From Allobosea sp. AAP35 (GTDB lineage Bacteria > Pseudomonadota > Alphaproteobacteria > Rhizobiales > Beijerinckiaceae): DNA of 64,000 bases. Below, one piece after another: positions 34,650 to 44,002 of the stretch. Each line of letters opens with the position of its first letter. Positions within the stretch are counted from its first letter, which is position 1. Below the pieces are notes generated by a model, which saw only the letters and a list, made by a program, of their open reading frames with translations, ran no database searches and was not told where the DNA came from. The DNA lies in contig NZ_LJHQ01000045.1 in the NCBI RefSeq assembly GCF_001295925.1, forward strand, positions 50,815 to 114,814, in the 5' to 3' direction. The position numbers and the translations under genes were made by a program.

Positions 34650-36182
34650 ATGGCCGATTTGCTGCAGGACATGGGACCAGAAACCGCTCCTGCGACATCG
34701 GGCCATGCCTTGACCTATGCCGCCGCCGTCAAGGACGGCGCGCCGGAGGTCGGCAGACGGCTTCCCAGCACGACGAAGCTGCTTTTCGTGACGTCGGAAA
34801 TGGGCGAGTTCATCAAGGCTGGCGGGCTGGGCGAGGTCTCGACCGCCCTGCCGCGACAGTTGCGTGCCCATTGCGATGTCCGCGTTCTGCTGCCGGGCTT
34901 CCGTCAGGTCCGCATGGCCAGGCCCGCCATGGACATCGTCCGGGAAATGCCGCGCACCGCGAGCCTGCCGCCCTGGTCGCTGGGGCGTTTCGTCACTGCT
35001 GACGGGCTGACCATTTACGCGGTGCTCTGCGACGAGCTTTATGACCGCGAAGGTTCACCCTACGGGCCCTTCGCCGGGGGTGATTTCGCCGATAACGACA
35101 TCCGCTTCGCGCGGCTCTCGCTGGCCGCCGCCGAGATCGCAGCCGGCGAGGCCGATCCGAACTGGAAGCCCGACGTCATCCACGTCAATGACTGGCCGTC
35201 CGCCCTGGCGCCGGGCTATCTGCGCTGGAAGGGCCTGAGCACGCCCTCGATCCTGACGATCCACAACCTCGCCTATCAGGGGCTCTACCAGCCCGGCCGG
35301 ATGGCGGCGCTCGGCATTCCCGATCTCGCCTTCTCGATGAACGGCGCCGAATTCCACGGCAAGATCTCGTTCCTGAAGAGCGGGATCTTCTACGCCTCGC
35401 ATGTGACCACGGTCAGCGAGACCTATGCCCACGAGATCACCACGGCCGAACATGGCTGCGGTCTCGAAGGGCTGCTCAAGACCCGCATGGAAGAGGGCCG
35501 TCTGACCGGCATCGTCAACGGCATCGACGACAGCTGGAGTTCCCCCTCGGGCGCGGACACGACAGCAGCCAAGCGGGTGCGCCAGTGGAAGCGCAAGAGC
35601 GCCGCCGATATTCGCAAGAGCTTCGAACTGCCGCCCTCGCGTGGACCGCTGTTTTCGATCATTTCGCGGCTGGTTCACCAGAAGGGCATCGATCTGTCGA
35701 TCGAAGCGGCGGAGACCATTGTCGCTAATGGCGGCCAACTCGTCGTCACCGGCCGTGGCGAACCGCGCCTGGAGGACGCCATCGAGCGCCTCGCCCGGCA
35801 GCATCCCCAGGCGGTGGCCGCCCGGATCGGCTTCGACGATGCCGAGGCACGCCGCATCTTTGCGGCTAGCGATTTTCTGTTGATGCCGTCGCGCTTCGAG
35901 CCCTGCGGCCTCAGCCAGATGTATGCCCAGCGGTACGGCGCATTGCCGATCGCCTATCGGACCGGTGGTCTTGTCGATACGATTGAGGATGGCCGCTCGG
36001 GCTTCCTGTTCTCGTCGCTGACGGGGGCGGGGCTCGCTTCGGCGGTGACGCGCGCGCTCGACGCTTTCCGTTCGAAGGTCGCGTTCCTCCAGATGCGCGA
36101 GCATGCGATGGCGAAACGCTTCGACTGGGGTCGGCCGACGCATCGCTATGCCGATGTCTATGCGAGGGCCTTGTCGGCCTGA
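34650..36182 (+). CDS. glgA: Glycogen synthase
   Basis: GT5 glycogen synthase, 510 residues, cytoplasmic; elongates alpha-1,4-glucan from ADP-glucose. The N-terminal sugar-nucleotide motif is KAGGLGEV near residue 56. Other family blocks are DVIHVNDWPSALAP, TIHNLAYQG, and SRFEPCGLSQMYAQRYGALP with Glu near residue 420. GGAG eight bases before ATG 34650 supports the start. An in-frame upstream segment from 34614 lacks similarity. No glgC for ADP-glucose supply is present in the window. Confidence 0.93.
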   Translation: MADLLQDMGPETAPATSGHALTYAAAVKDGAPEVGRRLPSTTKLLFVTSEMGEFIKAGGLGEVSTALPRQLRAHCDVRVLLPGFRQVRMARPAMDIVREMPRTASLPPWSLGRFVTADGLTIYAVLCDELYDREGSPYGPFAGGDFADNDIRFARLSLAAAEIAAGEADPNWKPDVIHVNDWPSALAPGYLRWKGLSTPSILTIHNLAYQGLYQPGRMAALGIPDLAFSMNGAEFHGKISFLKSGIFYASHVTTVSETYAHEITTAEHGCGLEGLLKTRMEEGRLTGIVNGIDDSWSSPSGADTTAAKRVRQWKRKSAADIRKSFELPPSRGPLFSIISRLVHQKGIDLSIEAAETIVANGGQLVVTGRGEPRLEDAIERLARQHPQAVAARIGFDDAEARRIFAASDFLLMPSRFEPCGLSQMYAQRYGALPIAYRTGGLVDTIEDGRSGFLFSSLTGAGLASAVTRALDAFRSKVAFLQMREHAMAKRFDWGRPTHRYADVYARALSA

Positions 36183-36346
36183 GGCCAGCGCCGCATGGCG
36201 CGGCACCGCCATTGCGAAAAAATTCTCATTGCCAACACCAGGCTATGCCCAACAGATCTGTCGTCGCAGGCTTTGAGCATGCAACGACAATGGCGTTAAC
36301 GTGGGCCGCCGGAAGACGGCCGATCAGACCATCCCGTCGAAAGCTA

Positions 36347-36613
36347 TCACGCTTTCTTCTTGGGAGCCGCTTTGGTAGCGGCGGCCTTGGCCGGCGACTT
36401 TGGCATGGGCTTCGCCTCGACGACGGTCGGCTCAGCCTCGGCTGACGGCTTAGCCTTCGCGGGCGCCTTGGCCTTGGCCGGCTTGTCGCCGTTCAGGCTC
36501 GCGGCAACGCGCTCCTCGGCCTGCATCCAGTGCTCAGAGTCACGCCCTTGGGGCTTGCCCTCGGCTTCCCAGATCGCATAGGCCACGTCGCGAACGGTCT
36601 GCTCCCGGCTCAT
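36347..36613 (-). CDS. DUF2934-family small protein with Lys/Ala-rich tail
   Basis: Small protein of 88 residues. The first 35 residues (MSREQTVRDVAYAIWEAE and HWMQAEERV) match DUF2934, found near glycogen genes in many rhizobia. The rest is a basic Ala/Lys/Pro-rich tail resembling H1-like disordered tails (PAKAKAPAKAKPSAEAEP; AAPKKKA). ATG at 36613 has GGGAGA six bases upstream. It sits divergently upstream of glgB. Function is unknown; nucleic acid or polyanion binding by the tail is possible. Confidence 0.85.
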   Translation of the reverse strand: MSREQTVRDVAYAIWEAEGKPQGRDSEHWMQAEERVAASLNGDKPAKAKAPAKAKPSAEAEPTVVEAKPMPKSPAKAAATKAAPKKKA

Positions 36614-36793
36614 CGGTATTCTCCCTGTCAAACCCCTGCAATGCAGTGCGATAACCGTGCTGAGTGGACTTGGTTCCACTCCGGCCCGGAGGTAACGGCA
36701 TCGTCGCAACGGAACGCAGGCTGGCTCCGCTGCGTTGCATCATTGACGATTCCCCGCTCCGGGTGGAGTCGCTTCTGCTACGGAGTTGACTAT

Positions 36794-39007
36794 ATGACGC
36801 GCCAGATGCCGCATCGACTCCCCAGCCTTTCGGCCAGCGATATCGGCCTGCTGACGGAGGGGCGCCATCCCGACCCTTTCGCCGTTCTGGGCCGGCATGT
36901 CGTCGAGGACATCGGCCTCGTCCGCGCGTTTCTTCCCGGAGCAAACTACGTCGAACTCGTGACCGGACAGGGCGAGCAGCGGCGCGCTATTCCCATGATT
37001 GGTACGGGCGACGGGTTGTTTGAGGCGCCCTGCCCGGCCGACACGCCCTACCGCATCCGCACGGCCTGGTCCGGCGGCATCTCCGAGACAGCTGACCCGT
37101 ATGGGTTTGGATTGCTGCTGTCGGACGACGACATCCATCTCGCAGCCGAAGGCCGTCATTTCGACCTTTCGACGAGGCTGGGCGCCAATCTGCGTCGCAT
37201 CGACGGCATTGACGGTGTGCTCTTCGCCGTCTGGGCGCCTAACGCTTCCCATGTCGCGGTGGTCGGAGATTTCAACGGCTGGAACGATCGCCGTCACCCG
37301 ATGCGTAGCCGTCTCGGCGCCGGCATCTGGGAGCTGTTCATCCCGGGCATCGAGGCAGGCGCGGTCTACAAATACGCGCTGATCTCGGCTTCGGGCGAGC
37401 GCCTGCCCTGGAAGGCCGACCCGCTGGCCCGCTGCACCGAGCTGCCGCCCCGCACCGGCTCGATCGTGGCGAAGGCGCCGGACTTTACCTGGACGGATGA
37501 GGAGTGGCTGAGGGCCCGGGAAAACGCGAACCCGCTGTCGACGCCGATGACGACCTATGAGGTCCATGTCGGCTCATGGCTGCGGACACAATGGGGCCAG
37601 CTCGGCTCCTGGGACGAGGCCACCGACCGGCTGATCCCCTATCTCCAGCATATGGGCTTCAGCCATGTCGAACTGATGCCGATCACCGAACACCCCTTCG
37701 GCGGCTCCTGGGGCTATCAGCCGCTGGCGTTGTTTGCCCCGACATCGCGGCTGGGCCCGCCGGAGGCCTTCGCGCGCTTCGTCGATCGCTGCCATGCCGC
37801 CGGCATCGGCGTGATCCTCGACTGGGTGCCGGCGCATTTCCCCTCGGACGCGCATGGGCTGGCCCAGTTCGACGGCACGGCGCTCTACGAGCACGAGGAT
37901 CCGCGCCAGGGCTTCCACATCGACTGGAACACGCTGATTTACAATGTCGGGCGGCGCGAGGTGCGTGGCTTCCTGATCGCCTCGGCGCTGTTCTGGATCG
38001 AGACCTTCCATCTCGACGGGCTGCGCGTCGATGCGGTCGCCTCGATGCTCTACCGCGATTACAGCCGCAAGCCCGGTGAATGGGTGCCCAACCATCTCGG
38101 CGGGCGCGAGAACCTGGAAGCGGTCGGCTTCTTCCAGGAACTGAACACGCTCGTGGGCGCGCGCGGTCGCGGCGCCGTGACCATCGCCGAGGAATCGACC
38201 GCCTGGCCGGGTGTGACGCAGCCGGTTCACCATGGCGGGCTCGGCTTCCATTTCAAATGGAACATGGGCTGGATGCACGACACCCTGCGCTATATCGGGC
38301 ATGACCCGATCCATCGCGGCCATCACGGCGACGACCTGACCTTCGGCCTGGTCTACGGTTTCTCCGAGAATTTCGTGCTGCCGATCTCGCATGACGAGGT
38401 CGTGCACGGGAAGGGTTCGCTCCTCTCGCGCATGCCCGGCGACGATTGGCAGCGCTTCGCCAATCTGCGGCTTTATCTGGCGATGATGTGGGCCCATCCC
38501 GGCAAGAAGCTCCTGTTCATGGGCTGCGAGTTCGGCGCCGAAGACGAATGGTCCGTCGATGCGCCCTTCCCCTGGCCGCACCCCTTCGACGAGCGCAGGC
38601 AGGGCGTCTCCCGGCTGGTGCGCGACCTGAACGCGCTCTACCGCGCAACCCCGGCGCTGCATCGGCTCGACCATGCGCCGGAGGGCTTCGCCTGGGTCGT
38701 GGCCGACGACAGCGCCAACTCCGTCTTCGCCTTCAGCCGGTCGAGCGCGCCCGGTGCGAGCGAGATCCTGGTCGTCGCCAACATGACCCCGGTTCCGCGC
38801 CACGACTACGTGATCGGCGTGCCCCATGCCGGCCTCTGGCAGGAGCGCCTCAACAGCGATGCCGGGGTCTATGGCGGCAGCGGTCTCGGCAATGGCGGGC
38901 AGGTTCAGACGCAGGCCGTCGCCGCCCATGGCCAGGCCCAAAGCCTGTCCCTGACGCTGCCGCCGCTCGGACTTCTCGTCCTGCATCACGACAAGGGCGC
39001 CGGGTGA
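36794..39007 (+). CDS. glgB: 1,4-alpha-glucan branching enzyme
   Basis: GH13 branching enzyme, 737 residues. It contains the N-terminal GlgB domain, CBM48 (LFAVWAPNASHVAVVGDFNG) and the catalytic barrel. Motifs: HVELMPITEHPFGGSWGYQ, GLRVDAVASMLYRDYSR (Asp near 411), TIAEESTAWPGVT (Glu near 465) and PISHDEVVHGKGS. It forms alpha-1,6 branches on the chain made by GlgA. GGAG eight bases before ATG 36794 marks the start. The frame reaches back to 36530 through unrelated sequence. It is followed by malQ after 63 bases, probably in one operon. Confidence 0.94.
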   Translation: MTRQMPHRLPSLSASDIGLLTEGRHPDPFAVLGRHVVEDIGLVRAFLPGANYVELVTGQGEQRRAIPMIGTGDGLFEAPCPADTPYRIRTAWSGGISETADPYGFGLLLSDDDIHLAAEGRHFDLSTRLGANLRRIDGIDGVLFAVWAPNASHVAVVGDFNGWNDRRHPMRSRLGAGIWELFIPGIEAGAVYKYALISASGERLPWKADPLARCTELPPRTGSIVAKAPDFTWTDEEWLRARENANPLSTPMTTYEVHVGSWLRTQWGQLGSWDEATDRLIPYLQHMGFSHVELMPITEHPFGGSWGYQPLALFAPTSRLGPPEAFARFVDRCHAAGIGVILDWVPAHFPSDAHGLAQFDGTALYEHEDPRQGFHIDWNTLIYNVGRREVRGFLIASALFWIETFHLDGLRVDAVASMLYRDYSRKPGEWVPNHLGGRENLEAVGFFQELNTLVGARGRGAVTIAEESTAWPGVTQPVHHGGLGFHFKWNMGWMHDTLRYIGHDPIHRGHHGDDLTFGLVYGFSENFVLPISHDEVVHGKGSLLSRMPGDDWQRFANLRLYLAMMWAHPGKKLLFMGCEFGAEDEWSVDAPFPWPHPFDERRQGVSRLVRDLNALYRATPALHRLDHAPEGFAWVVADDSANSVFAFSRSSAPGASEILVVANMTPVPRHDYVIGVPHAGLWQERLNSDAGVYGGSGLGNGGQVQTQAVAAHGQAQSLSLTLPPLGLLVLHHDKGAG

Positions 39008-39070
39008 TCGCATCACCGACGATCCAACCCGATACCATGATCAACCCGACGAAGACGCCCGGAGCCCTTC

Positions 39071-41137
39071 ATGAGTGACGACATCCTGCGCCAGCTTGCC
39101 GCCAAGGCCGGGGTCGCATCCCACTGGACCGACCAGACGGGTGCCGACCGCGCCGTTTCGCCCGACAGCCTGCGCGCGATCCTGCGTGCGCTCGGCCTGC
39201 CGGCCGATGGCGATTCGGCGCTGCGCAATTCGCTGTCGCTGATGGAAAGCGGCTTCAACCCGGCCGCCTCGTCCCGCTTCACCACGGCCCGCGTCGGCCA
39301 GAAGGTCGGCCTGCCGATCGCGGGACAGGGCGGGCAAGCCGTCGAGATCACGCTCGAAGGCGGCGGGCACCGGATCGTCACCTCAGAAGACGGCTACGAT
39401 GGGGCGCTCACCCTGCCGGCTTTCGACGAGCCGGGCTACCACATGGTCCGCACCAGCCAGGGGGATTACACGGTCGCCACCGCGCCCGAGCGTTGCATCA
39501 CGCTGGCCGACCTCAATGGCGGCGCGCCGGGCTTCGGCCTGGCGGCGCAGATCTATTCGCTGCGCACGGCAGACGACGGCGGCATCGGCAATTTCGCCGG
39601 CGTCTCGGCGCTGGGGCGGGCGGCCGCCGCGCGCGGGGCCGATGCGCTCGCGATCAGCCCGGTCCATGCGCTCTATGGCGCTGAGGCCGGGCATTTCAGC
39701 CCCTACTCCCCCTCGACCCGCCTGTTCTACAACCCGCTCCATGCCGATCCGGCTGCGATCCTGCCCGAGGGCCTGCTGCGGGACGTGATCGACCGCGCTG
39801 GTCTCGGCGAGGAGATGGCGAAGCTGTCGGGCCTGCCGCAGGTCGATTGGCTGGCAGCGACGCCGCTGCGGCAGAAGCTGCTGCGGGCGCTGTTCGACGC
39901 GCTTCGCCAACCCGGCTTCGCGGCCGAGCCCGCGCGAATGGATTTCGAGCGGACGCTGGCCGAAGCCTCGCCACTGCTGAAGTCCCATGCGATCTTCGAG
40001 GTGCTGCACGCCACCCGTTTGCGACAGGACCGCAACGCCTGGAGTTGGCGCAACTGGGACGCCCCCTATCGCGACCCCAACAGCCCGGAGGTCGCGGCCT
40101 TCGCCGCCGAGCATCAGGACGAGGTCGCCCACCAGATCTTCCTGCAATGGCTGACCGGCCGCTCCTATGGCGAAGCCCAGCGCGCCTGCCGCGATGCCGG
40201 GATGAAGGTCGGCCTGATCGCCGATCTGGCGATCGGCATGGACGGCTCGGGCAGCCATGCCTGGAGTCGTCAGCACGAGGTGCTGGGCGGGCTGAGTATT
40301 GGTGCCCCGCCCGATTACTATTCCGCCGAGGGCCAGAGCTGGGGGCTGACGACTTTCTCGCCGCACGGGCTCGCGGCCTCGGGCTTTGCACCCTTCATCG
40401 ACACGCTGCGCGCCAGCCTGCGCTATGTCGGCGGCATCCGCATCGACCATGTCATGGGCATGAGCCGGCTCTGGCTGGTCCCCGAAGGCGCCAGCGCGCT
40501 TGATGGCGCCTATGTCACCTTTCCCTCCGAGACGCTGTTTCGGCTCGTCGCGCTCGAATCGTGGCGCCACAAGGCGATCGTCATCGGCGAGGATCTCGGC
40601 ACCTTGCCGGATGGCTTCCGCGAGTATCTGCGCGACCAGGGCGTCGCCGGCCTGCGCGTGCTGCGTTTCGAGAAGAGCGACGATGGCTATATCCCGCCCG
40701 AGCAGTGGCATGCCGACGCGGCCGCGCTGACCACCACCCATGATCTGATCGCGACCGCCGGCTGGTGGGCAGGAGCCGATATCGACGCAGGCGAGGGCGA
40801 AACGGAAGCCCAGGATTTGCGCGCCTGGGACCGCGGCATTCTCTGGGGCGCCTTCCAGGATGCCGGCCTCGTCGAAGGCGAACGCCCGGCGCCCCAAGAC
40901 ACCGGGCCCGTGGTCGACGCGGCGATCCGCTTCATCGCCAGGACGCCCTGCACGCTCAAGCTGCTGCCGATCGAGGACGCGCTCGGCGTGCAGACCCAGC
41001 CCAATGTGCCGGGAACCACGACCGAAAAGCCGAACTGGCGCCACCGCCTCGATGGCGATGCCGATGCGCTGCTCGACGACGCAGCGGTGAGAAGCCGGCT
41101 TTCGCATCTCGGCCAGGCGCGCGACGGCGCGGCCTGA
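39071..41137 (+). CDS. malQ: 4-alpha-glucanotransferase (amylomaltase)
   Basis: GH77 amylomaltase, 688 residues. Transfers alpha-1,4-glucan segments among maltodextrins, releasing glucose. Motifs: GGIRIDHVMGMSRLW (nucleophile Asp near 458), KAIVIGEDLGTLPDGFREYL (Glu near 506) and TTTHDLIATAGWW (Asp near 556). N-terminal extension of about 130 residues is normal for proteobacterial MalQ. CGGAG seven bases before ATG 39071 fits the start. Next to glgB it would process dextrins from GlgP/GlgX action. Confidence 0.93.
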   Translation: MSDDILRQLAAKAGVASHWTDQTGADRAVSPDSLRAILRALGLPADGDSALRNSLSLMESGFNPAASSRFTTARVGQKVGLPIAGQGGQAVEITLEGGGHRIVTSEDGYDGALTLPAFDEPGYHMVRTSQGDYTVATAPERCITLADLNGGAPGFGLAAQIYSLRTADDGGIGNFAGVSALGRAAAARGADALAISPVHALYGAEAGHFSPYSPSTRLFYNPLHADPAAILPEGLLRDVIDRAGLGEEMAKLSGLPQVDWLAATPLRQKLLRALFDALRQPGFAAEPARMDFERTLAEASPLLKSHAIFEVLHATRLRQDRNAWSWRNWDAPYRDPNSPEVAAFAAEHQDEVAHQIFLQWLTGRSYGEAQRACRDAGMKVGLIADLAIGMDGSGSHAWSRQHEVLGGLSIGAPPDYYSAEGQSWGLTTFSPHGLAASGFAPFIDTLRASLRYVGGIRIDHVMGMSRLWLVPEGASALDGAYVTFPSETLFRLVALESWRHKAIVIGEDLGTLPDGFREYLRDQGVAGLRVLRFEKSDDGYIPPEQWHADAAALTTTHDLIATAGWWAGADIDAGEGETEAQDLRAWDRGILWGAFQDAGLVEGERPAPQDTGPVVDAAIRFIARTPCTLKLLPIEDALGVQTQPNVPGTTTEKPNWRHRLDGDADALLDDAAVRSRLSHLGQARDGAA

Positions 41138-41183
41138 GGTCGGGGCCGCCCCTTCCAAAACCCGCCCATTCCAAAACCAACGA

Positions 41184-41286
41184 CGTCATCCCGGCCAGGC
41201 GGCGCAAGCCCCCTGGCCGGGATCCATCATCGGGCTCACTGGCGCTTCATGAGGGATCCGGGCGACCTTCAGCCGCCCGGGATGAT
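41184..41286. repeat. Palindromic intergenic repeat, family C copy 2
   Basis: GTCATCCCGGCCAGGCGGCG to the matching CCGCCCGGGATGATG end, with an inner CCTGGCCGGGATCC. It fills the gap between the convergent malQ and treY genes. Diverged from the copy at 24404 but with the same outer design. Confidence 0.7.
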
Positions 41287-41292
41287 GCCGCG

Positions 41293-43923
41293 TTAGACGC
41301 CTTCCACCGCCCAGACCCCCACGGGCACCACCGGCAGCGCATCGCGCAGCGCGAAGCCGTCGGTGGCGTCGAGCGACGGCCCGATCACCGCGTTTGACAT
41401 CTGCAGCCCCGCCGGCAGGATCACGCGCGTATCGCCCCACCAATCGGCCTCGGGCACCAGCCCACCGGTCTGCGACAGCCCCTGGCTGCAGCAGCGCGCC
41501 ACCACCACCAGCATCCCCGCATCGTCATGCCGGCGCAGGAAGGCCATGAGGTTGTCGGCGCGCGGCCCCACCACCTCGACCGGCTCATAGCCGCCCTGGG
41601 CAAACAGCGCCGGCTGGCTTAGGCGAAACCGCAGCAGCTTGCGCAGCAGCGCCTGCTTGATGCGCCCATCGCGCCAGCTCTCCGCCAGCAGGTCGAGCGA
41701 AAGATGCTGCGCCAGCGCGATCTTGCGGGCGCCGAAATCCACCGGACGGCGGTTGTCGGGATCGACGAGGCTGAAATCCCAGAACTCGGTGCCCTGATAG
41801 GTGTCGGGAATGCCCGGCACGGTGCAGCGCAGGGCGGTCTGCACCAGGCTGTTGAGCACACCGGGGCGCTCGAGCCGTTCCACGAACGCCGCGACCTCGT
41901 GCAGCAGCCGTCCGCTACGGGCGGGATTGACGACATCGGCGGCAAACTGCAGGGCCTGGTCTTCGTACGAACCGTCGGGCTCGGCCCAGCTCGAATGCAG
42001 CTTGGCCTCCCGCAGCGCCTTGCGCCACCAGTCTCCCAGCCGCACAGCGAAGTGATCGAGACCTGCGGCGTCATCGACGCGCAGGCCCAGCGGCCAGGCC
42101 CCAACAAGCATCTGCAGGAACATGTATTCATCGGCCGGATCGAGACCCGGAGGACGAATGCCGTCGGCGAGCCCACGCCAGCGCTGCGTCGCCTCGATCC
42201 AATCCTCCGGCATCTCGCTCAGCACCGCCAGCCGGGCGCGGACATCCTCGCCGCGCTTGTGGTCATGCGTCGCGGTCGTGAGCATCGAGACCGGAAGCCC
42301 ATCGGCGCGTTCGCCCATCATGGTATGGAAGGCTGCGGTTTCCAGCCCCATCAACGCGGCATCGAACCCGACATCGTTGCGCGAGAGCAGCCGGCCATAG
42401 CGGTAGAACGCCGTATCCTCGACCGCCTTGGCGGCGAGCGGGGCAGCGAGCTGGTTGAAGCGGCGGATCGCGGTGATCCGTGCGGAGCGATGAGCTTCAC
42501 CGCCCTCGCCCGCGATGACCGACACGATGAAACGCAGCGCCGGTGCGTCGGCGAGCGGTGTCGCCAGCGCGGCTTTCAAAGCGGCCTGGATCGCCTCTCC
42601 GGCGCCCACACCATCATCGCGCCCGGTGGCATAGCTGCGATAGGCCCGCAGTTGCGCCGTCAGGCTGGTGACGGCGCGGCGCAGGGCCGAGCGGGTCAGG
42701 CCCTCGGCCTCGCGGTCGCGACCACCGGCCTCCTCCAGCGCGTCGACCAGCCGCTCGCGTTGGCCGTCGAAGGCGTGCGAAAGCACCTCATGGCGCGCCA
42801 TTTCCTCCTCGGCGTGGAAATCGCGCGAACGGCCGCTGAGCACCGCCCAATGCGCCGACAGCGCCGCGGCAGCAGTGGGATCGTGCTGCACGGCCGAGAC
42901 CTGATCCATGAAATCGTAGCCGCTCGAGCCATCGACGTCCCAGCCGGCTTCGATCAGTTCACCAGCCGCCAGGATCTTCTCGACGATCAGCCAGGCGCGA
43001 TCATCCCGCAGCCCCTCGGGGCGCTGGCGCTGGAGCGTGTCGAGATGGCGGCGCAGTTCGAGGCAATAGCCGGCCGGATCTGCAAGGCCGTCGATATGGT
43101 CGATGCGCAGGCCGTCGATCAGCCCGTCGCGATAGAGCCGCAGCGTAATGGCGTGCTGGGCGGCAAACGCAGCCGGCTCGTCCATCCGCACCGCGGCAAG
43201 CTGGGTGACGTCGAAGAAGCGGCGCCAGTTGATCCGGTCGCCGGCATTGCGCCACCAGTCGAGCACGAAGTTCTGCCGCGACAGCAAGCGATCGAGCGCG
43301 TCCGCATTGCGGAATCCCTCAACCCCGACCGCGGCGATCTCGGCCTGGTCCTCCGGCCGTATCGGGAACAGGTGCTCGCCATAGGACACGGCATAACCGC
43401 CCTCATGCAGGACGAGCGACAGCGCGCCGGACGCCAGCACGTCACGATAGGGCTCGCCGAGAAAGGGCGCATGCACCTTGCCGGCGATCTGCGGATCCGG
43501 ACTGTCGAAATCGACATCGAACCAGTTGGCATAGGCGCTGCCGCGGCCATGCTTGAGCAGGTCGAGCCAGAGCCTGTTGTCGGCGCCGCCGACGGCCATG
43601 TGGTTGGGCACGATGTCGAGGATGATGCCGATGCCCTGCGCCCGCAGCGCTGCCGCCATCTCGGTGAATCCGGCCTCGCCACCGAGCTCTGGATTGATCG
43701 CGTCGTAATCGACGACGTCATAACCGTGGATCGAGCCTGCTCGGGCCGTCAGGATCGGCGAGGAATAGACATGGCTGATGCCCAGCTCGGCGAGATAGCC
43801 TGCGAGGTCTCGCCCGGACGAGAAGGGAAAGCCCTTGTGGAACTGTAGCCGGTAGGTGGCGCGCGGCGGGAAAGCCACAGGGTTGAGGTCATGGGTATCG
43901 CGGTGCTGCGGCGCATCCGGCAT
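41293..43923 (-). CDS. treY: Malto-oligosyltrehalose synthase
   Basis: GH13 intramolecular transglucosylase, 876 residues, that turns the reducing end of maltodextrins into a trehalosyl unit. N-terminal PRATYRLQFHKGF, SHVYSSPILTARAGSIHGYD, LDIVPNHMAVGG, GLRIDHIDGLADP (Asp near 275) and the C-terminal GIPDTYQGTEFWDFSLVDPDNRRPVD are diagnostic. ATG at 43923 is used; upstream in-frame codons to 44070 overlap the helicase gene without similarity. The partner hydrolase treZ, usually adjacent, is not in the window. Confidence 0.93.
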   Translation of the reverse strand: MPDAPQHRDTHDLNPVAFPPRATYRLQFHKGFPFSSGRDLAGYLAELGISHVYSSPILTARAGSIHGYDVVDYDAINPELGGEAGFTEMAAALRAQGIGIILDIVPNHMAVGGADNRLWLDLLKHGRGSAYANWFDVDFDSPDPQIAGKVHAPFLGEPYRDVLASGALSLVLHEGGYAVSYGEHLFPIRPEDQAEIAAVGVEGFRNADALDRLLSRQNFVLDWWRNAGDRINWRRFFDVTQLAAVRMDEPAAFAAQHAITLRLYRDGLIDGLRIDHIDGLADPAGYCLELRRHLDTLQRQRPEGLRDDRAWLIVEKILAAGELIEAGWDVDGSSGYDFMDQVSAVQHDPTAAAALSAHWAVLSGRSRDFHAEEEMARHEVLSHAFDGQRERLVDALEEAGGRDREAEGLTRSALRRAVTSLTAQLRAYRSYATGRDDGVGAGEAIQAALKAALATPLADAPALRFIVSVIAGEGGEAHRSARITAIRRFNQLAAPLAAKAVEDTAFYRYGRLLSRNDVGFDAALMGLETAAFHTMMGERADGLPVSMLTTATHDHKRGEDVRARLAVLSEMPEDWIEATQRWRGLADGIRPPGLDPADEYMFLQMLVGAWPLGLRVDDAAGLDHFAVRLGDWWRKALREAKLHSSWAEPDGSYEDQALQFAADVVNPARSGRLLHEVAAFVERLERPGVLNSLVQTALRCTVPGIPDTYQGTEFWDFSLVDPDNRRPVDFGARKIALAQHLSLDLLAESWRDGRIKQALLRKLLRFRLSQPALFAQGGYEPVEVVGPRADNLMAFLRRHDDAGMLVVVARCCSQGLSQTGGLVPEADWWGDTRVILPAGLQMSNAVIGPSLDATDGFALRDALPVVPVGVWAVEGV

Positions 43924-44002
43924 CGGTCGGCTCTTTTCAGGCTGTCGGCCACATGTCGGGCCGAAAGACTGAACCGGAGACCGCCGGGGTTGTTCCGCTG
44001 GT

